64,000 nucleotides of DNA from Cesiribacter sp. SM1 (GTDB lineage: Bacteria; Bacteroidota; Bacteroidia; Cytophagales; Cyclobacteriaceae), in the NCBI RefSeq assembly GCF_020178975.1, contig NZ_JAHXBU010000047.1:62001-126000 (forward strand), in the 5' to 3' direction. The notes under the pieces are model-generated. The model made no database searches, was not told where the DNA came from, and was given only the letters and a program-made list of their open reading frames with translations. Below, piece by piece: positions 34,750-43,940 of the stretch. A program made the position numbers and the translations under genes. Every line of letters begins with the position of its first letter. The first letter of the stretch is position 1.

Positions 34750-36918
34750 TTATGCCATCATACTTTCATGTTCTGTATTTTGTTCCAGAGCTTCCTTTTG
34801 CTCCCTGGCCCAGTTAAGCAGCTGTTTTTCTGCGGTAATATCCTGTGCCAGTTTTACAATCTTCACAACATTGCCGTTCATATCGAGCACTGGTCCGTAG
34901 ATGCCTTTTATCCAGATGGTGTTCCCGTTCTTGTCAACGCGCTTAAACTCCCCCTGAACAGCTTCTCCTTCTTTTAGCTTTAACCAGTGTTCCTGATAGT
35001 CCGGGGATTTGCTGTCTTCTTCGCTAACAAAAATCTTGTGATGTTTACCAACTAATTCACTTTCGCTGTACTTCATTAAATCCTGGAATATCCAGTTGGC
35101 CCTTACTATTTTACCTTCAGGCGTAAATTCTATTACTGCACTTGAATTGTTGATGGCCTCTACCTGTCCCTGCAGATCAAGCTGCTTTTGTTTATCTTTG
35201 GTTATATCAAAAGCCAGCTTAATTACTTTATAAGGTTTACCGCTACTGTCAGTAACAGGGGTATAGGTGGCGTATAACCAGATTTCTTTACCTTGTTTGC
35301 TGATACGCTTATAATCATTTTTGAAGCTGATGCCACTCTTTAGCTGTTCCCAGAAGTTGGTGTATTCAGCTGATGCGGCAAAGGAACTTTCGCAAAGTAT
35401 GCGATGGTGTTTGCCTCTTATTTCTTCCAGGGAGTAGCCTAAAAGCTTCAGGAATGATTCATTGGCAGTACGCACCATGCCTTGCATATCGAATTCTACA
35501 GTGGCCAGTGTATTATCTATTGCAGACAGCTGGCCCCTGGTCTCAATTTCTTTTCGGTGCAGTTCTTCCTGTGTGGCCTCCATCTCCTCCATATTTTGGC
35601 GCATTTCTTCTTCCTGTGCCCTGAGCTCCTCGGCCTGTTGCTGCGATTTCTCCAGTAGCAGTTTGGTGTGCTGGTTTACCTGTACAGAAATAATGGTAGA
35701 GGCAATGGTTTCAGAGAGCTTCTCCAGGAATTCGATCTGGTGGGTTTCAAACACCTGGAATGAAGCAAACTCCATAACACCCACAACTTCGTCGTTAGAT
35801 TTTATAGGAACGATGAGTACACAATTAGGACGGGCCTCACCCAGACCGGAAGTGATGTTTACATAGTCCTTGGGAATATCTGTAAGATAAACAGTGTCTT
35901 TCTCCAGGGCAGCCTGTCCCAGTAAACCTTCACCAACTTCTATTTTTTTGCTGATGTATTTTTTGCGGTTGTAGGCATAGCTGGCCAGTAGCTCAAGACA
36001 GGCCCCGTCTGCTTCTTTTTTTAAGATGAACAGGCCGCCCTGGTTGATGTTCATGTACTTAATAATCCTGGTAAGTACCTGGTTCGCCAGATCTTCCAGA
36101 CTGGCCGAACTGTTTCTTAGTATATCACTGATTTCTGCAAGTCCTGTGTTTTTAAACTTTTCCTGCTCTTCTTTTTGTGCTGCTTCAACCAGGCTGTTGC
36201 GCATCTCAACCAGAGATTTACCCAAGGGGTCTTCTTCATTCAATGCATACCTGGCAGCCAGGTTTCCCCTGCTGATCTCACTGGCAAATGCTATATTATT
36301 CTGCATGTTTTCCAGCTGGCTCTCCAGCCTAGTCTTATTCAGGTAATCCTGCCTGCTTCTTTTTTGCAGCACGATGCTCCACCATCCGCAAACAGCTCCC
36401 ATAAGGGCAACCAAACCAAGGTGAAAGCCTATCATTGTATAGCTGATGGTATCCAGGTTAATGATGTATTCCTTTACCTCGTAGCCGTTCATTTGCAGGC
36501 CAAACAAAACTCCATGATGCACGGCAGCAATAAGTGTGTAAGGCAGCATAATGCGCCAATCCTGGTAAATGATCAGAATGGCAATGTTGATAAAAAAGAA
36601 AAAGTGCATTTCGAACATGCCATGCATCTGTGCTATAAACTGAAGCATGTAAATGGCAAACACTGAGCTGATTACCATGCGAGAGAGCAGGGTGCCCGGA
36701 ATCAGAACTTTGCAAAGCAGGTAAGCTACCAGGCTGGTGCCACCAACCCCCAGCGCTAACAGCCAGGTATCATAAAAAAATGCCATGAACACACCCAGTA
36801 CAAAGAAACTGTATATAAAATAGCTTGTATTACGATCGGCTTCGCGGTAACGTTCGGAAAGGAAAGTTTTGTACCCCTGGCTTATTACTGCCTGATTTTC
36901 TGAAATTGAAATGGTCAT
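34750..36918 (-). CDS. Membrane GAF-PAS-PAS sensor lacking an output domain
   Basis: A 722-residue protein. Five or six membrane helices fill about 25-185. A HAMP-like and coiled-coil stretch follows (190-250), then a GAF domain (about 265-410), a long Glu/Gln-rich coiled coil (LLLEKSQQQAEELRAQEEE) and two PAS domains (about 455-575 and 580-695) of the type found before methyl-accepting domains (GKHHRILCESSFAAS, GKHHKIFVSEEDSKS). The protein then ends after some 25 residues. No kinase, GGDEF, EAL or methyl-accepting signalling region is present. It must act through partners, perhaps the small coiled-coil protein encoded just downstream. Confidence 0.85.
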   Translation of the reverse strand: MTISISENQAVISQGYKTFLSERYREADRNTSYFIYSFFVLGVFMAFFYDTWLLALGVGGTSLVAYLLCKVLIPGTLLSRMVISSVFAIYMLQFIAQMHGMFEMHFFFFINIAILIIYQDWRIMLPYTLIAAVHHGVLFGLQMNGYEVKEYIINLDTISYTMIGFHLGLVALMGAVCGWWSIVLQKRSRQDYLNKTRLESQLENMQNNIAFASEISRGNLAARYALNEEDPLGKSLVEMRNSLVEAAQKEEQEKFKNTGLAEISDILRNSSASLEDLANQVLTRIIKYMNINQGGLFILKKEADGACLELLASYAYNRKKYISKKIEVGEGLLGQAALEKDTVYLTDIPKDYVNITSGLGEARPNCVLIVPIKSNDEVVGVMEFASFQVFETHQIEFLEKLSETIASTIISVQVNQHTKLLLEKSQQQAEELRAQEEEMRQNMEEMEATQEELHRKEIETRGQLSAIDNTLATVEFDMQGMVRTANESFLKLLGYSLEEIRGKHHRILCESSFAASAEYTNFWEQLKSGISFKNDYKRISKQGKEIWLYATYTPVTDSSGKPYKVIKLAFDITKDKQKQLDLQGQVEAINNSSAVIEFTPEGKIVRANWIFQDLMKYSESELVGKHHKIFVSEEDSKSPDYQEHWLKLKEGEAVQGEFKRVDKNGNTIWIKGIYGPVLDMNGNVVKIVKLAQDITAEKQLLNWAREQKEALEQNTEHESMMA

Positions 36919-36925
36919 GCTTTGG

Positions 36926-37558
36926 TTAGAAGTTTAGAAGGTTCAAGAATGAGGGTCCGTTGTCTTTAAGCGCGCAGCCATAAGCTGTTGTCGCCAGTGC
37001 TGATGGAGTAGGAGGAGCTGTTCTTGCACGGAGTGCTTCCAGGGCAAGGCGCGCATAACTTGTTTGCCTGTCGGTACAGTACCGCGACCTGTTGTAGTTT
37101 CCGCGATAAAACAGCTGCTGGTTACTATCTACAATCACGGCCTGGGGGCTTGAGTAAACACCGCATATTTGGGCAAGCGCCTGGTGTTCATCGGTTAGTA
37201 CAGGCAGTTCAATGCCGTAAGTAGCCAGCATCTGCGCTACAGCTTCCCTGTCATTACTATATTGTAGCACTACATAGAAGCTTACTTCATTGCCATACTC
37301 CTTTACCAGCGAAACAAAATGATCGGTGTTGAAGCGGGAGCAGGGGCAGTTGGGATTAAAGAAATGGAGGAGTACAGGCTTTTTCTGATTATTTTCTCCT
37401 AATTCAGTTAAATCAATTGCTTGCCTTAGGGCTACACGACTATAACCCGGCGGAATGGGGGTTGGCGTGAGATACTTTATTTCCTGTTGCCAGAAAATAG
37501 TAAGAATGAACAGGAGCAGGCTTGTCAGTACAAGAGAGAGAACAAGTTTTCTGCGCAT
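36926..37558 (-). CDS. Membrane-anchored thioredoxin-like protein with CPC motif
   Basis: A 210-residue protein from the ATG at 37558 (MRRKLVLSLV); a longer frame adds 12 unlikely residues. An N-terminal helix (4-24) anchors it, and a thioredoxin-like domain faces the periplasm. The redox motif is N-C71-P-C73-S-R-F-N, a CxC arrangement instead of CxxC, as in DUF6436-type proteins. The cis-Pro context is GVYSSPQAVIVD. It ends with further Cys residues (RYCTDR, YGCALKD). It lies seven bases before the GAF-PAS gene start and is probably co-transcribed. A thiol-disulphide role is inferred. Confidence 0.78.
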   Translation of the reverse strand: MRRKLVLSLVLTSLLLFILTIFWQQEIKYLTPTPIPPGYSRVALRQAIDLTELGENNQKKPVLLHFFNPNCPCSRFNTDHFVSLVKEYGNEVSFYVVLQYSNDREAVAQMLATYGIELPVLTDEHQALAQICGVYSSPQAVIVDSNQQLFYRGNYNRSRYCTDRQTSYARLALEALRARTAPPTPSALATTAYGCALKDNGPSFLNLLNF

Positions 37559-38089
37559 AAATGGAGGATAGAGAACCACTATGACAAATGTCATTGAAAT
37601 AGCACAGGCTAAAAAACCAATCCAAAGCCTTAACTCACCTAAGGGTTTCCCCTTAGTGTTAAGGGAAAACCCTTATTCTTACAAAGAACCTACCAACAGA
37701 AGCCTATTTATCTGGCAGATTGTGTTGAATTTTTTCACCAGTAAAGCTTTTTAACACTTTTCACCTGTAAAAGGAGTGTTCGTATAGGATCATTGTGTAA
37801 TAAAATATACTACCGATGTTAAAAAGCTGTAAAAGAAAGGTGTAGGCGCAAAGTCCTCAACTAAAATAATAAGTGGATCTTTTTCGCAGGAGAGACAAAC
37901 CCTCAATAGTATTACTATTTTGTGAAAATATGGGATGTGTATTGTTCCGGTCTGATTTATTACATCAGCCTGGCCTAAGAATCTGCCTGGAATATTACAT
38001 ACTATTTATCGGCATACTGTAATTTTTTGAAAATTTTTAGATACAGAAGTTCAATAAACTTCTGTATCAGCTAACATGGGGCGAAAAAA
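37559..38089. other. AT-rich intergenic region with two large inverted repeats
   Basis: About 530 bases with no gene. At 37641-37674 AAGGGTTTCCCCTT and AAGGGAAAACCCTT form a 14-bp stem with one wobble. At 38041-38067 ATACAGAAGTT and AACTTCTGTAT form a perfect 11-bp stem around CAATA, flanked on the left by A/T runs (leftward it acts like a terminator). The first lies about 80 bases upstream of the thioredoxin-like gene start. Confidence 0.55.
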
Positions 38090-38111
38090 AAGCCAACCCT
38101 AAGGCTGGCTT
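38090..38111 (-). terminator. rimO terminator
   Basis: AAGCCA and TGGCTT pair around an inner CC/GG step and are followed leftward by eight T residues, 19 bases after the rimO stop. Confidence 0.75.
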
Positions 38112-38129
38112 ATGCTGTAATTGTTATGC

Positions 38130-39452
38130 TCATTGAGCCATTGGCTCACCATAAAGGTCAAACTCTGAGGCATCTGTGATGGTAACATCAGCAAAATCGC
38201 CCACGCGTAAATAGTGCTGGCTGGCATCTATAAGTACCTCGTTATCTACCTCAGGCGAATCGTGTTCGGTACGGCCAACATAGTAACCGCTCTCTTTTTT
38301 GTCGATGAGCACTTTGAAGGTTTTACCTATTTTCTCCTGGTTTAGTTCTGCACTAATACTTTCCTGCAGTTCCATCAGCTCATCGGCACGCTGTTGCTTT
38401 TCTTCATCAGGTACGCTGTCTTGCATGCTGTAGGCGTGGGTGTTTTCTTCGTGCGAATAGGTAAACACGCCCAGGCGCTCAAAGCGCATTCGCTCTGCAA
38501 AATCCAGCATTTCCTCAAACTCTGCTCTGCCTTCGCCAGGGTGGCCCGCAATAAAGGTAGTGCGGATGGCAATACCAGGCACTTTTTCGCGGATGGTATG
38601 GATCAGCTCTTCCTGTTTCTGACGGGTAGTGCCGCGGCGCATTTGCTTCAGCACCTCGGTGCTGCCGTGCTGCAGCGGAATATCCAGGTACTTGCAAATA
38701 TTGGGGCGCTCACGCATTACGTCCAGCACATCCAGCGGAAAGCCGGTGGGGAAGGCATAGTGCAGGCGAATCCACTCTACGCCCTGCACATCGGCCAGGC
38801 GGTTGAGCAGCTCTGCCAGGTTGCGTTTCTTGTACAGGTCCAGTCCGTAGTAGGTAGAGTCCTGCGCAATGAGCAGTAGTTCTTTGGTACCGCCTTTTAC
38901 CAGGTGGTTTGCTTCTTTTACCAGCTCTTCAATTGGGCGGCTGGTATGGCCGCCACGCATCAGGGGAATGGCGCAAAAGGAGCAGGGGCGGTCGCAGCCC
39001 TCGCTTATTTTCAGGTAAGCATAGTGGTTGTGGGTGGTAAGCAGTCGCTCACCTACCAGCTCATGCTTATAGTCGGCCTTAAGGGTTTTTAGCAGGCGGG
39101 GCAGGTCGCGGGTACCAAACCAGGAGTCTACCTCCGGTATTTCCTTCTCCAGTTCTCCTGCATAGCGCTGGCTTAAACAGCCGGTCACATACACTTTTTC
39201 AACAAGGCCTTCGCCTTTGGCATCTACATAGCGCAGAATTGTATCAATACTTTCCTGCTTGGCGTTATCTATAAAGCCGCAGGTATTAATGACCACCACA
39301 TTGGCGTCGTCATTTTCGGCTTCGTGGGTAGCATCTACATTATTTCCACGCAATTGGGTGAGCAGCACCTCGGAGTCAACAAGGTTTTTGCTGCAGCCCA
39401 GCGTTACAATATTTACTTTATGCTTCTTAGTATTCTTAGCTTTGGTTTTCAA
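38130..39452 (-). CDS. rimO: Ribosomal protein S12 methylthiotransferase
   Basis: A 440-residue radical-SAM enzyme that adds a methylthio group to the conserved aspartate of ribosomal protein S12. It has the three standard parts: an N-terminal MTTase domain with Fe-S cysteines (TLGCSKNLVDSE, INTCGFI, TGCLSQRY), the radical SAM motif C-DRP-C-SF-C in SEGCDRPCSFCAIPLMRG, and a C-terminal TRAM domain. The G-C-S-K-N-x-V-D-S-E signature separates it from MiaB. Length is normal. Confidence 0.97.
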   Translation of the reverse strand: MKTKAKNTKKHKVNIVTLGCSKNLVDSEVLLTQLRGNNVDATHEAENDDANVVVINTCGFIDNAKQESIDTILRYVDAKGEGLVEKVYVTGCLSQRYAGELEKEIPEVDSWFGTRDLPRLLKTLKADYKHELVGERLLTTHNHYAYLKISEGCDRPCSFCAIPLMRGGHTSRPIEELVKEANHLVKGGTKELLLIAQDSTYYGLDLYKKRNLAELLNRLADVQGVEWIRLHYAFPTGFPLDVLDVMRERPNICKYLDIPLQHGSTEVLKQMRRGTTRQKQEELIHTIREKVPGIAIRTTFIAGHPGEGRAEFEEMLDFAERMRFERLGVFTYSHEENTHAYSMQDSVPDEEKQQRADELMELQESISAELNQEKIGKTFKVLIDKKESGYYVGRTEHDSPEVDNEVLIDASQHYLRVGDFADVTITDASEFDLYGEPMAQ

Positions 39453-39554
39453 AGGCTCTTTCCTCTCTTTTTTCCGGCGAATCGCAAAATTAACACAATT
39501 TAAGTATCAGTAGGTTTCCGGAGGCCGCTCTTATTCATAACTTTGTAGCTACGC

Positions 39555-40037
39555 ATGCGCTATTTATTCCTCTTAATCGTTTTTTCTGCAACTTTCTGGG
39601 CTTGTCAGCCCGAAGAGGCCTGCATTTCTTCTGCTACCAACAACTTTGTAGTGGAGTTTCTGCCTGTAGATAACCCGGATCTAACCACCGACGACCGATA
39701 TTTCAGGAGGATTAGTACCCTTATCGGAAATACTGAATATGTTTTCTGGGCAAACGACACTACGCCTATTAGCAGGTTTTTGCTGATACTGGACCCTAAC
39801 AGGGATACTACTACTTTTGTGTTCCGGCACCTGGAAGCAGAGGGGCAGGAACCCCTGCCAAATGATAGCCTGGTGCTTACTTACCAGCGCCGTTACCGCC
39901 TTATTACACCCGATTGTCCGCTGGAGGTTAGCTTTGACCAGCTTCGCCTGGTTAAAACAACATTCGATACAGCCCTGGTCGTGAATTCAGAACTTTTAGA
40001 ACCCAGTGATTCTACAGATGTACAGGTATTTGATTAG
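39555..40037 (+). CDS. DUF6452-family lipoprotein
   Basis: A 160-residue lipoprotein: signal sequence MRYLFLLIVFSATFWAC with lipidated C17, then a small beta-rich domain (NNFVVEFLPVDNP, FRRISTLIGN, TPISRFLLILDPNRDTTTF, LVLTYQRRYRLITPDCP). The pattern fits DUF6452, a Bacteroidota-only family of unknown function usually followed by a DUF6048 gene, as here. The two reading frames overlap by 20 bases. Confidence 0.78.
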   Translation: MRYLFLLIVFSATFWACQPEEACISSATNNFVVEFLPVDNPDLTTDDRYFRRISTLIGNTEYVFWANDTTPISRFLLILDPNRDTTTFVFRHLEAEGQEPLPNDSLVLTYQRRYRLITPDCPLEVSFDQLRLVKTTFDTALVVNSELLEPSDSTDVQVFD

Positions 40038-40716
40038 TTTTTGCCTGCTGCTCCTGCCGCTGCTGGGTATGGGGCAGGGCACTGCCGATACGGTTGCCCG
40101 AGAAACTGTTGTGCTGCCCGATACAGCAGATTTGCCCCTGCGTATTAATGGCCTGCGGATAGGGGTAGACATGAAATCCTGGATACAGGGTATTGCCTCG
40201 GGCGACAGGGATCTGTACAACCTGCACCTGCGGCTGGATGCCGGTCCGGGCGAGGTGGTACGCTACGGAGCCATGCTCGACTGGACCCACTCACAGGCAA
40301 ACATCACTGGCGATAGTGCTACCTACTACCACCGGGGTAATGCGCTGAAGGTAGGTTTTTACCTGAATGCCATGCCCGGCGATCCTGATAACAACCTGCT
40401 AAGCATTGGCATAGGCTATGGACGCAGCTGGTTCGACGAAAGCCTTTCCGGAATTGTAGAAGATGAGCTTTACGGCTCATTTCCCATTAACAGAAGCTCA
40501 ACCGGGCTCAGTGCCGGCTGGCTTGAGCTTAGTGGCGGTATGCAGGCACGGGTATGGAAGCAGCTGAATGTTGGTTATAATCTTACCCTAAGGCTGCTGC
40601 CCCACTTCAGGGACGATGAGCAGGTGCGGATTTATGAGATACCCGGCTTTGGCAATGCCAACAATAACTCTACTTTCGGCTTTAGCTATTACCTGCTTTA
40701 CCGCTTTAAGCTTTAG
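40018..40716 (+). CDS. DUF6048-family outer-membrane barrel protein
   Basis: A 232-residue exported protein from the ATG at 40018 (MYRYLISFC); the signal peptide ends at LLGMGQG. The mature chain is a likely small beta-barrel: LRINGLRIGVDMKSWIQ, VVRYGAMLDWTHSQ, ALKVGFYLNAMP, LLSIGIGYGRSW, LNVGYNLTLRLLPHF and the last strand YYLLYRFKL. It pairs with the DUF6452 lipoprotein upstream, which may be its outer-membrane partner. Confidence 0.75.
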   Translation: MYRYLISFCLLLLPLLGMGQGTADTVARETVVLPDTADLPLRINGLRIGVDMKSWIQGIASGDRDLYNLHLRLDAGPGEVVRYGAMLDWTHSQANITGDSATYYHRGNALKVGFYLNAMPGDPDNNLLSIGIGYGRSWFDESLSGIVEDELYGSFPINRSSTGLSAGWLELSGGMQARVWKQLNVGYNLTLRLLPHFRDDEQVRIYEIPGFGNANNNSTFGFSYYLLYRFKL

Positions 40717-40935
40717 TGCTATTGGCTGTGAGGCCTCCTGTACCAGGTATGAAGTATCAGGCACAGGAGACAGAATGCCTGTCCACATTTAGCTACAACC
40801 ATTCCATAGCAGAAGCAGGGTGCTTGGCTGCTGATCATGCAGTGCCTGCCTTATACCTTAAAGCTCATACCCGATACCTGAGCCCCAACCATCTGCCCAA
40901 TTTGTAGTTTAGCTTCTACCACTACAATTTTTAAT

Positions 40936-41094
40936 ATGGCCAGCTACGAATGGGAGGGGGGTATGCGCTGGATCGTTTCCATGGTAATGGCCGTGGGTTC
41001 ACTCATTGCCTGCTTCAGCCTCCATCCCGATCCGGCAAACAGAATCGAACGTATAGGGGAAGCAATACGTAACTATGGCGTGCAGTCACTTTAA
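40936..41094 (+). CDS. Possible 52-residue single-helix membrane protein
   Basis: ATG at 40936, stop at 41092-41094. A short charged start (MASYEWEGGMR) is followed by one hydrophobic helix (WIVSMVMAVGSLIACFSL) and a hydrophilic tail. It sits 10 bases before the next gene's start at 41105. No family is recognised, and its size makes it uncertain. Confidence 0.4.
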   Translation: MASYEWEGGMRWIVSMVMAVGSLIACFSLHPDPANRIERIGEAIRNYGVQSL

Positions 41095-41104
41095 AAAATT
41101 TGCC

Positions 41105-41701
41105 ATGACATACAGATCAGGATTTTTGGCTGTTTACACAGCCCTGCTAATGAGCCTTTGCTTTGCGTGCGAAAATACCGAGCGGAACCCACAGACAGAG
41201 GGACCTGCTAAAAATACTTTGCGCGACAGTGTTGAAACAGAAGAGGTAGCTGTAAAAGTACTGGCCGGCGACGATACTACCCTTGAAAGCAACAGCCTGA
41301 TGAACAGTATGGCACCTAAATGGTCGGTGCAGGAGGTGTTGCGCAAGTATCCCGAGGCTGAGATCACGAATAAAGAAGCTGTGCCCAACAGGCATACCGA
41401 CGGGCAGATCGATACACTAATAACCATTAAAAGCGATAGCACCATTTTTCAGTTTTACAGCCTGCAGGACAGAGACCTGCTCCAGACAGCAACACTTTCT
41501 AAAGCAGGCATTGCCCTGGGCAATGGCCTGGAGGTAGGCATGACTGCGGAGGAAGTAACCAATCATATAGAACCGCTGCAGGGCAGAAAAGCGGTTCCCC
41601 AGAGCATCCTGATAAGAGCAGAGCAGGCGCCAACCTCTATCAGGCTACGTTTCAGGCAAAACAGGCTCTCCTATATCGATTACCAGGGCTACGTTGATTA
41701 G
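41105..41701 (+). CDS. Exported protein of unknown function, probable lipoprotein
   Basis: A 198-residue protein from the ATG at 41105 (MTYRSGFLAV); the N-terminus is hydrophobic up to SLCFAC, where C22 may be lipidated, although the lipobox is imperfect. The mature part starts with an acidic low-complexity stretch. Its second half has a small folded domain (LITIKSDSTIFQFYSL, then ALGNGLEVGMTAEEVTNHIE and SIRLRFRQNRLSYIDYQG) that resembles BamE/SmpA-like modules with the G-M-x-x-E-E-V motif. That likeness is weak. Confidence 0.6.
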   Translation: MTYRSGFLAVYTALLMSLCFACENTERNPQTEGPAKNTLRDSVETEEVAVKVLAGDDTTLESNSLMNSMAPKWSVQEVLRKYPEAEITNKEAVPNRHTDGQIDTLITIKSDSTIFQFYSLQDRDLLQTATLSKAGIALGNGLEVGMTAEEVTNHIEPLQGRKAVPQSILIRAEQAPTSIRLRFRQNRLSYIDYQGYVD

Positions 41702-41803
41702 GATAAAAATTTATCTTGGAAAATAATTCTATTAAGTTGTGATATTCTTTGTTTGTGGGTTCTTTCCTTTCCCCTAACTTGCAGACTTACAACTATTTTA
41801 CAC

Positions 41804-42625
41804 ATGAAAAGAATTTTTTTCTTAATGCTCATAGGGCTGATTTTTAATACGGCCCTTTACGCGGCAGTTATGCTTGCCTCACCGGAGGCAGAGTTTGATC
41901 AGTTTATGACTGATTATGTTGCCCGCCTTAAGGCTGTAAAAGAAGAAAGAGACGATACCAAAGCGGTAAAGCTGTTAAACAGCATGGTTGCAGAATTCCG
42001 GCCCCGTGCAGAGAAGCTTAAGCCTTTGCTCGAAAACTGGAAAAAGTCTTTATCCGCTGCAGAGCAGGAAGCCCTTGAAAAGAGAATGGAGAAGAAGCCC
42101 TATGTGGCAGAGCTGCTGAAGATAGGCTTTGATATGGAGTTCGCAAAGCGAATAGAGGCTAACCCTGCCATGAAAAAAGCCATGAATGAGCTAAGGTTAA
42201 TGACCGATGCAGATAAAGATGCAGGGGCTTCCAGTATCAGCTTTTCGGGTGGCCCGCTAAAAGGAAAAACGTTTAAAGTAGATCCGGCACTGGAGGGAGT
42301 GGGAGATGCAGAGCAGCTAGAGGATAACCTGCTGATAAACATATATGGGCAGACCATGCATAACGAAGAGGTAAGCGTGAGCTTCTCCATAGAAGGCAAC
42401 AAACCTGGCAAGTACAACTGGCCCGATGATTCTTTTATGATCACCATTGCGAATAGCGCAGGCAGCTATGGCTATTACGGCACTAAAGGCACTATCACAA
42501 TTAGCTCTGTGGCTGGCGGGTATGTGAGCGGTAGCTACGATGGCACCGTTATTCCTGATGATGGCAGTAGTGAAGCCCCTATTCAGGTAAATGGCTCATT
42601 TAAAGTAAAAGTGATGGAGCAGTAG
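41804..42625 (+). CDS. Secreted protein of unknown function
   Basis: A 273-residue exported protein from the ATG at 41804 with signal peptide MKRIFFLMLIGLIFNTALYA. The middle (30-140) is helical and charged, with repeated Lys/Glu pairs. The last 130 residues form a beta-sandwich-like domain with Gly-rich strands (ISFSGGPLKGKTFKVD, EEVSVSFSIEGNKPGKYNW, GTITISSVAGGYVSGSYDG, then VNGSFKVKV), a pattern seen in many uncharacterised Bacteroidota surface proteins. The strong terminator at 42713 ends the unit. Confidence 0.65.
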   Translation: MKRIFFLMLIGLIFNTALYAAVMLASPEAEFDQFMTDYVARLKAVKEERDDTKAVKLLNSMVAEFRPRAEKLKPLLENWKKSLSAAEQEALEKRMEKKPYVAELLKIGFDMEFAKRIEANPAMKKAMNELRLMTDADKDAGASSISFSGGPLKGKTFKVDPALEGVGDAEQLEDNLLINIYGQTMHNEEVSVSFSIEGNKPGKYNWPDDSFMITIANSAGSYGYYGTKGTITISSVAGGYVSGSYDGTVIPDDGSSEAPIQVNGSFKVKVMEQ

Positions 42626-42712
42626 GAGTGGGATTGCTGTAAGCAAGGCTTAGTTCTACCGGACATGCAATTGCATAGAACGTTGGATCAGTGCTACCCA
42701 TTAGAAATATAG

Positions 42713-42739
42713 AAGGCCCGGGTTTTAAGCCCGGGCCTT
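42713..42739 (+). terminator. Terminator between convergent genes
   Basis: AAGGCCCGGG and CCCGGGCCTT form a perfect GC-rich 10-bp stem with a 7-base loop, followed by CCTATTTAT. It serves the secreted-protein gene and probably ftsY from the other side. Confidence 0.8.
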
Positions 42740-42789
42740 CCTATTTATAGGTCAGAATCTAAATCTTCATGCTCTTAGATTCTGCAGCT

Positions 42790-43803
42790 TTACCTTTTGA
42801 AAATGGTCTCTACAAAAGCTTTGCGGTCAAACACCTGCAGGTCGTCTACTTTTTCGCCTACGCCAATATACTTCACCGGTATTTTAAACTCTTCGGAAAT
42901 GCCAATGACAACGCCGCCTTTGGCTGTACCATCCAGTTTAGTAATGGCCAGGGTGGTAACATCTGTGGCTTTCGTAAACTCGCGGGCCTGGAGCAGGGCA
43001 TTCTGGCCGGTGCTGCCATCCAGTACCAGCAGCACCTCGTGTGGTGCCTCGGGTACAAATTTCTGAATAACGCGCTTGATTTTTGAAAGCTCGTTCATGA
43101 GGCCCACCTTGTTATGCAGGCGTCCTGCTGTATCAATAATCACTACATCGGCGCCTTCCCGCTGGCCGCTTTCTACGGCATCGTAAGCTACAGAAGCAGG
43201 GTCTGTATTCATGCCGTGTGATACTACCGGCACACCTACGCGCTCGCCCCAAAGCTTTAGCTGGTCAACGGCAGCGGCCCTAAAGGTATCGGCTGCACCG
43301 AGCACCACTTTTTTACCATGCGCTTTGTAACGGGCAGCCAGCTTGCCAATAGTGGTGGTTTTACCTACACCGTTTACCCCCACTACCAGAATAGTATAAG
43401 GCTTTTTGATACCCTCGGGTATGTTAAATCCCTCTACGTCTGCAGATTTATTCTCTGCCAGCAGTGCTGCAACTTCCTCGCGTAAAATTCTATCCAGCTC
43501 GCTGGTATTCAGGTAAAGGTCGCGGGCTACGCGTTCTTCTATGCGGCGAATAATTTTAACGGTAGTTTCCACGCCAACATCACTGGAGATAAGAATTTCT
43601 TCCAGCTCATCGAGTACTTCTTCGTCTACCTTCGATTTGCCTGCTACAGCTTTGCCTAGTTTAGAAAAAAAGCTTTCCTTGGTCTTTTCCAGACCCTTGT
43701 CCAGCTTTTCCTGTTTCTCTTCAGGTTTGTCCAGACCGGATCTCTCCTGAGGCTTTTCCTGCTTGCCTTCCGGCTTTTCCTTAAAAAAATCAAAAAAACC
43801 CAT
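42790..43803 (-). CDS. ftsY: Signal recognition particle receptor FtsY
   Basis: A 337-residue SRP GTPase from the ATG at 43803 (MGFFDFFKEK); the longer frame is an artefact. A short acidic/basic A region precedes the N domain. The NG core shows VVGVNGVGKTTTIGKLA (P-loop), AADTFRAAAVDQLK, IIDTAGRLHNK, ITKLDGTAKGGVVIGI and the closing PVKYIGVGEKVDDLQVF. It docks ribosome-SRP complexes to SecYEG at the membrane. It follows rpmB-rpmG-DUF4295 on the same strand but is separated by a powerful terminator, so it likely has its own promoter or is attenuated. Confidence 0.96.
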   Translation of the reverse strand: MGFFDFFKEKPEGKQEKPQERSGLDKPEEKQEKLDKGLEKTKESFFSKLGKAVAGKSKVDEEVLDELEEILISSDVGVETTVKIIRRIEERVARDLYLNTSELDRILREEVAALLAENKSADVEGFNIPEGIKKPYTILVVGVNGVGKTTTIGKLAARYKAHGKKVVLGAADTFRAAAVDQLKLWGERVGVPVVSHGMNTDPASVAYDAVESGQREGADVVIIDTAGRLHNKVGLMNELSKIKRVIQKFVPEAPHEVLLVLDGSTGQNALLQAREFTKATDVTTLAITKLDGTAKGGVVIGISEEFKIPVKYIGVGEKVDDLQVFDRKAFVETIFKR

Positions 43804-43830
43804 AGCTTCCGCAATTATGCTTTTCCGGGG

Positions 43831-43878
43831 GAATATAACAAAAAAGTCCCGAACCAACGGGACTTTTTTGTTATATTC
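43831..43878 (-). terminator. Very strong terminator between DUF4295 and ftsY
   Basis: A perfect 21-bp inverted repeat (arms 43831-43851 and 43858-43878) with a 6-base loop AACCAA. The stem is GC-rich at the loop and ends in A6/T6 runs, so it can stop transcripts from both sides. Confidence 0.88.
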
Positions 43879-43940
43879 AATAATGATATTAGGCTTATTT
43901 CAGCGCTTCTTCGGTGCCTGTTTCAGCACAGCTTTAGTGC

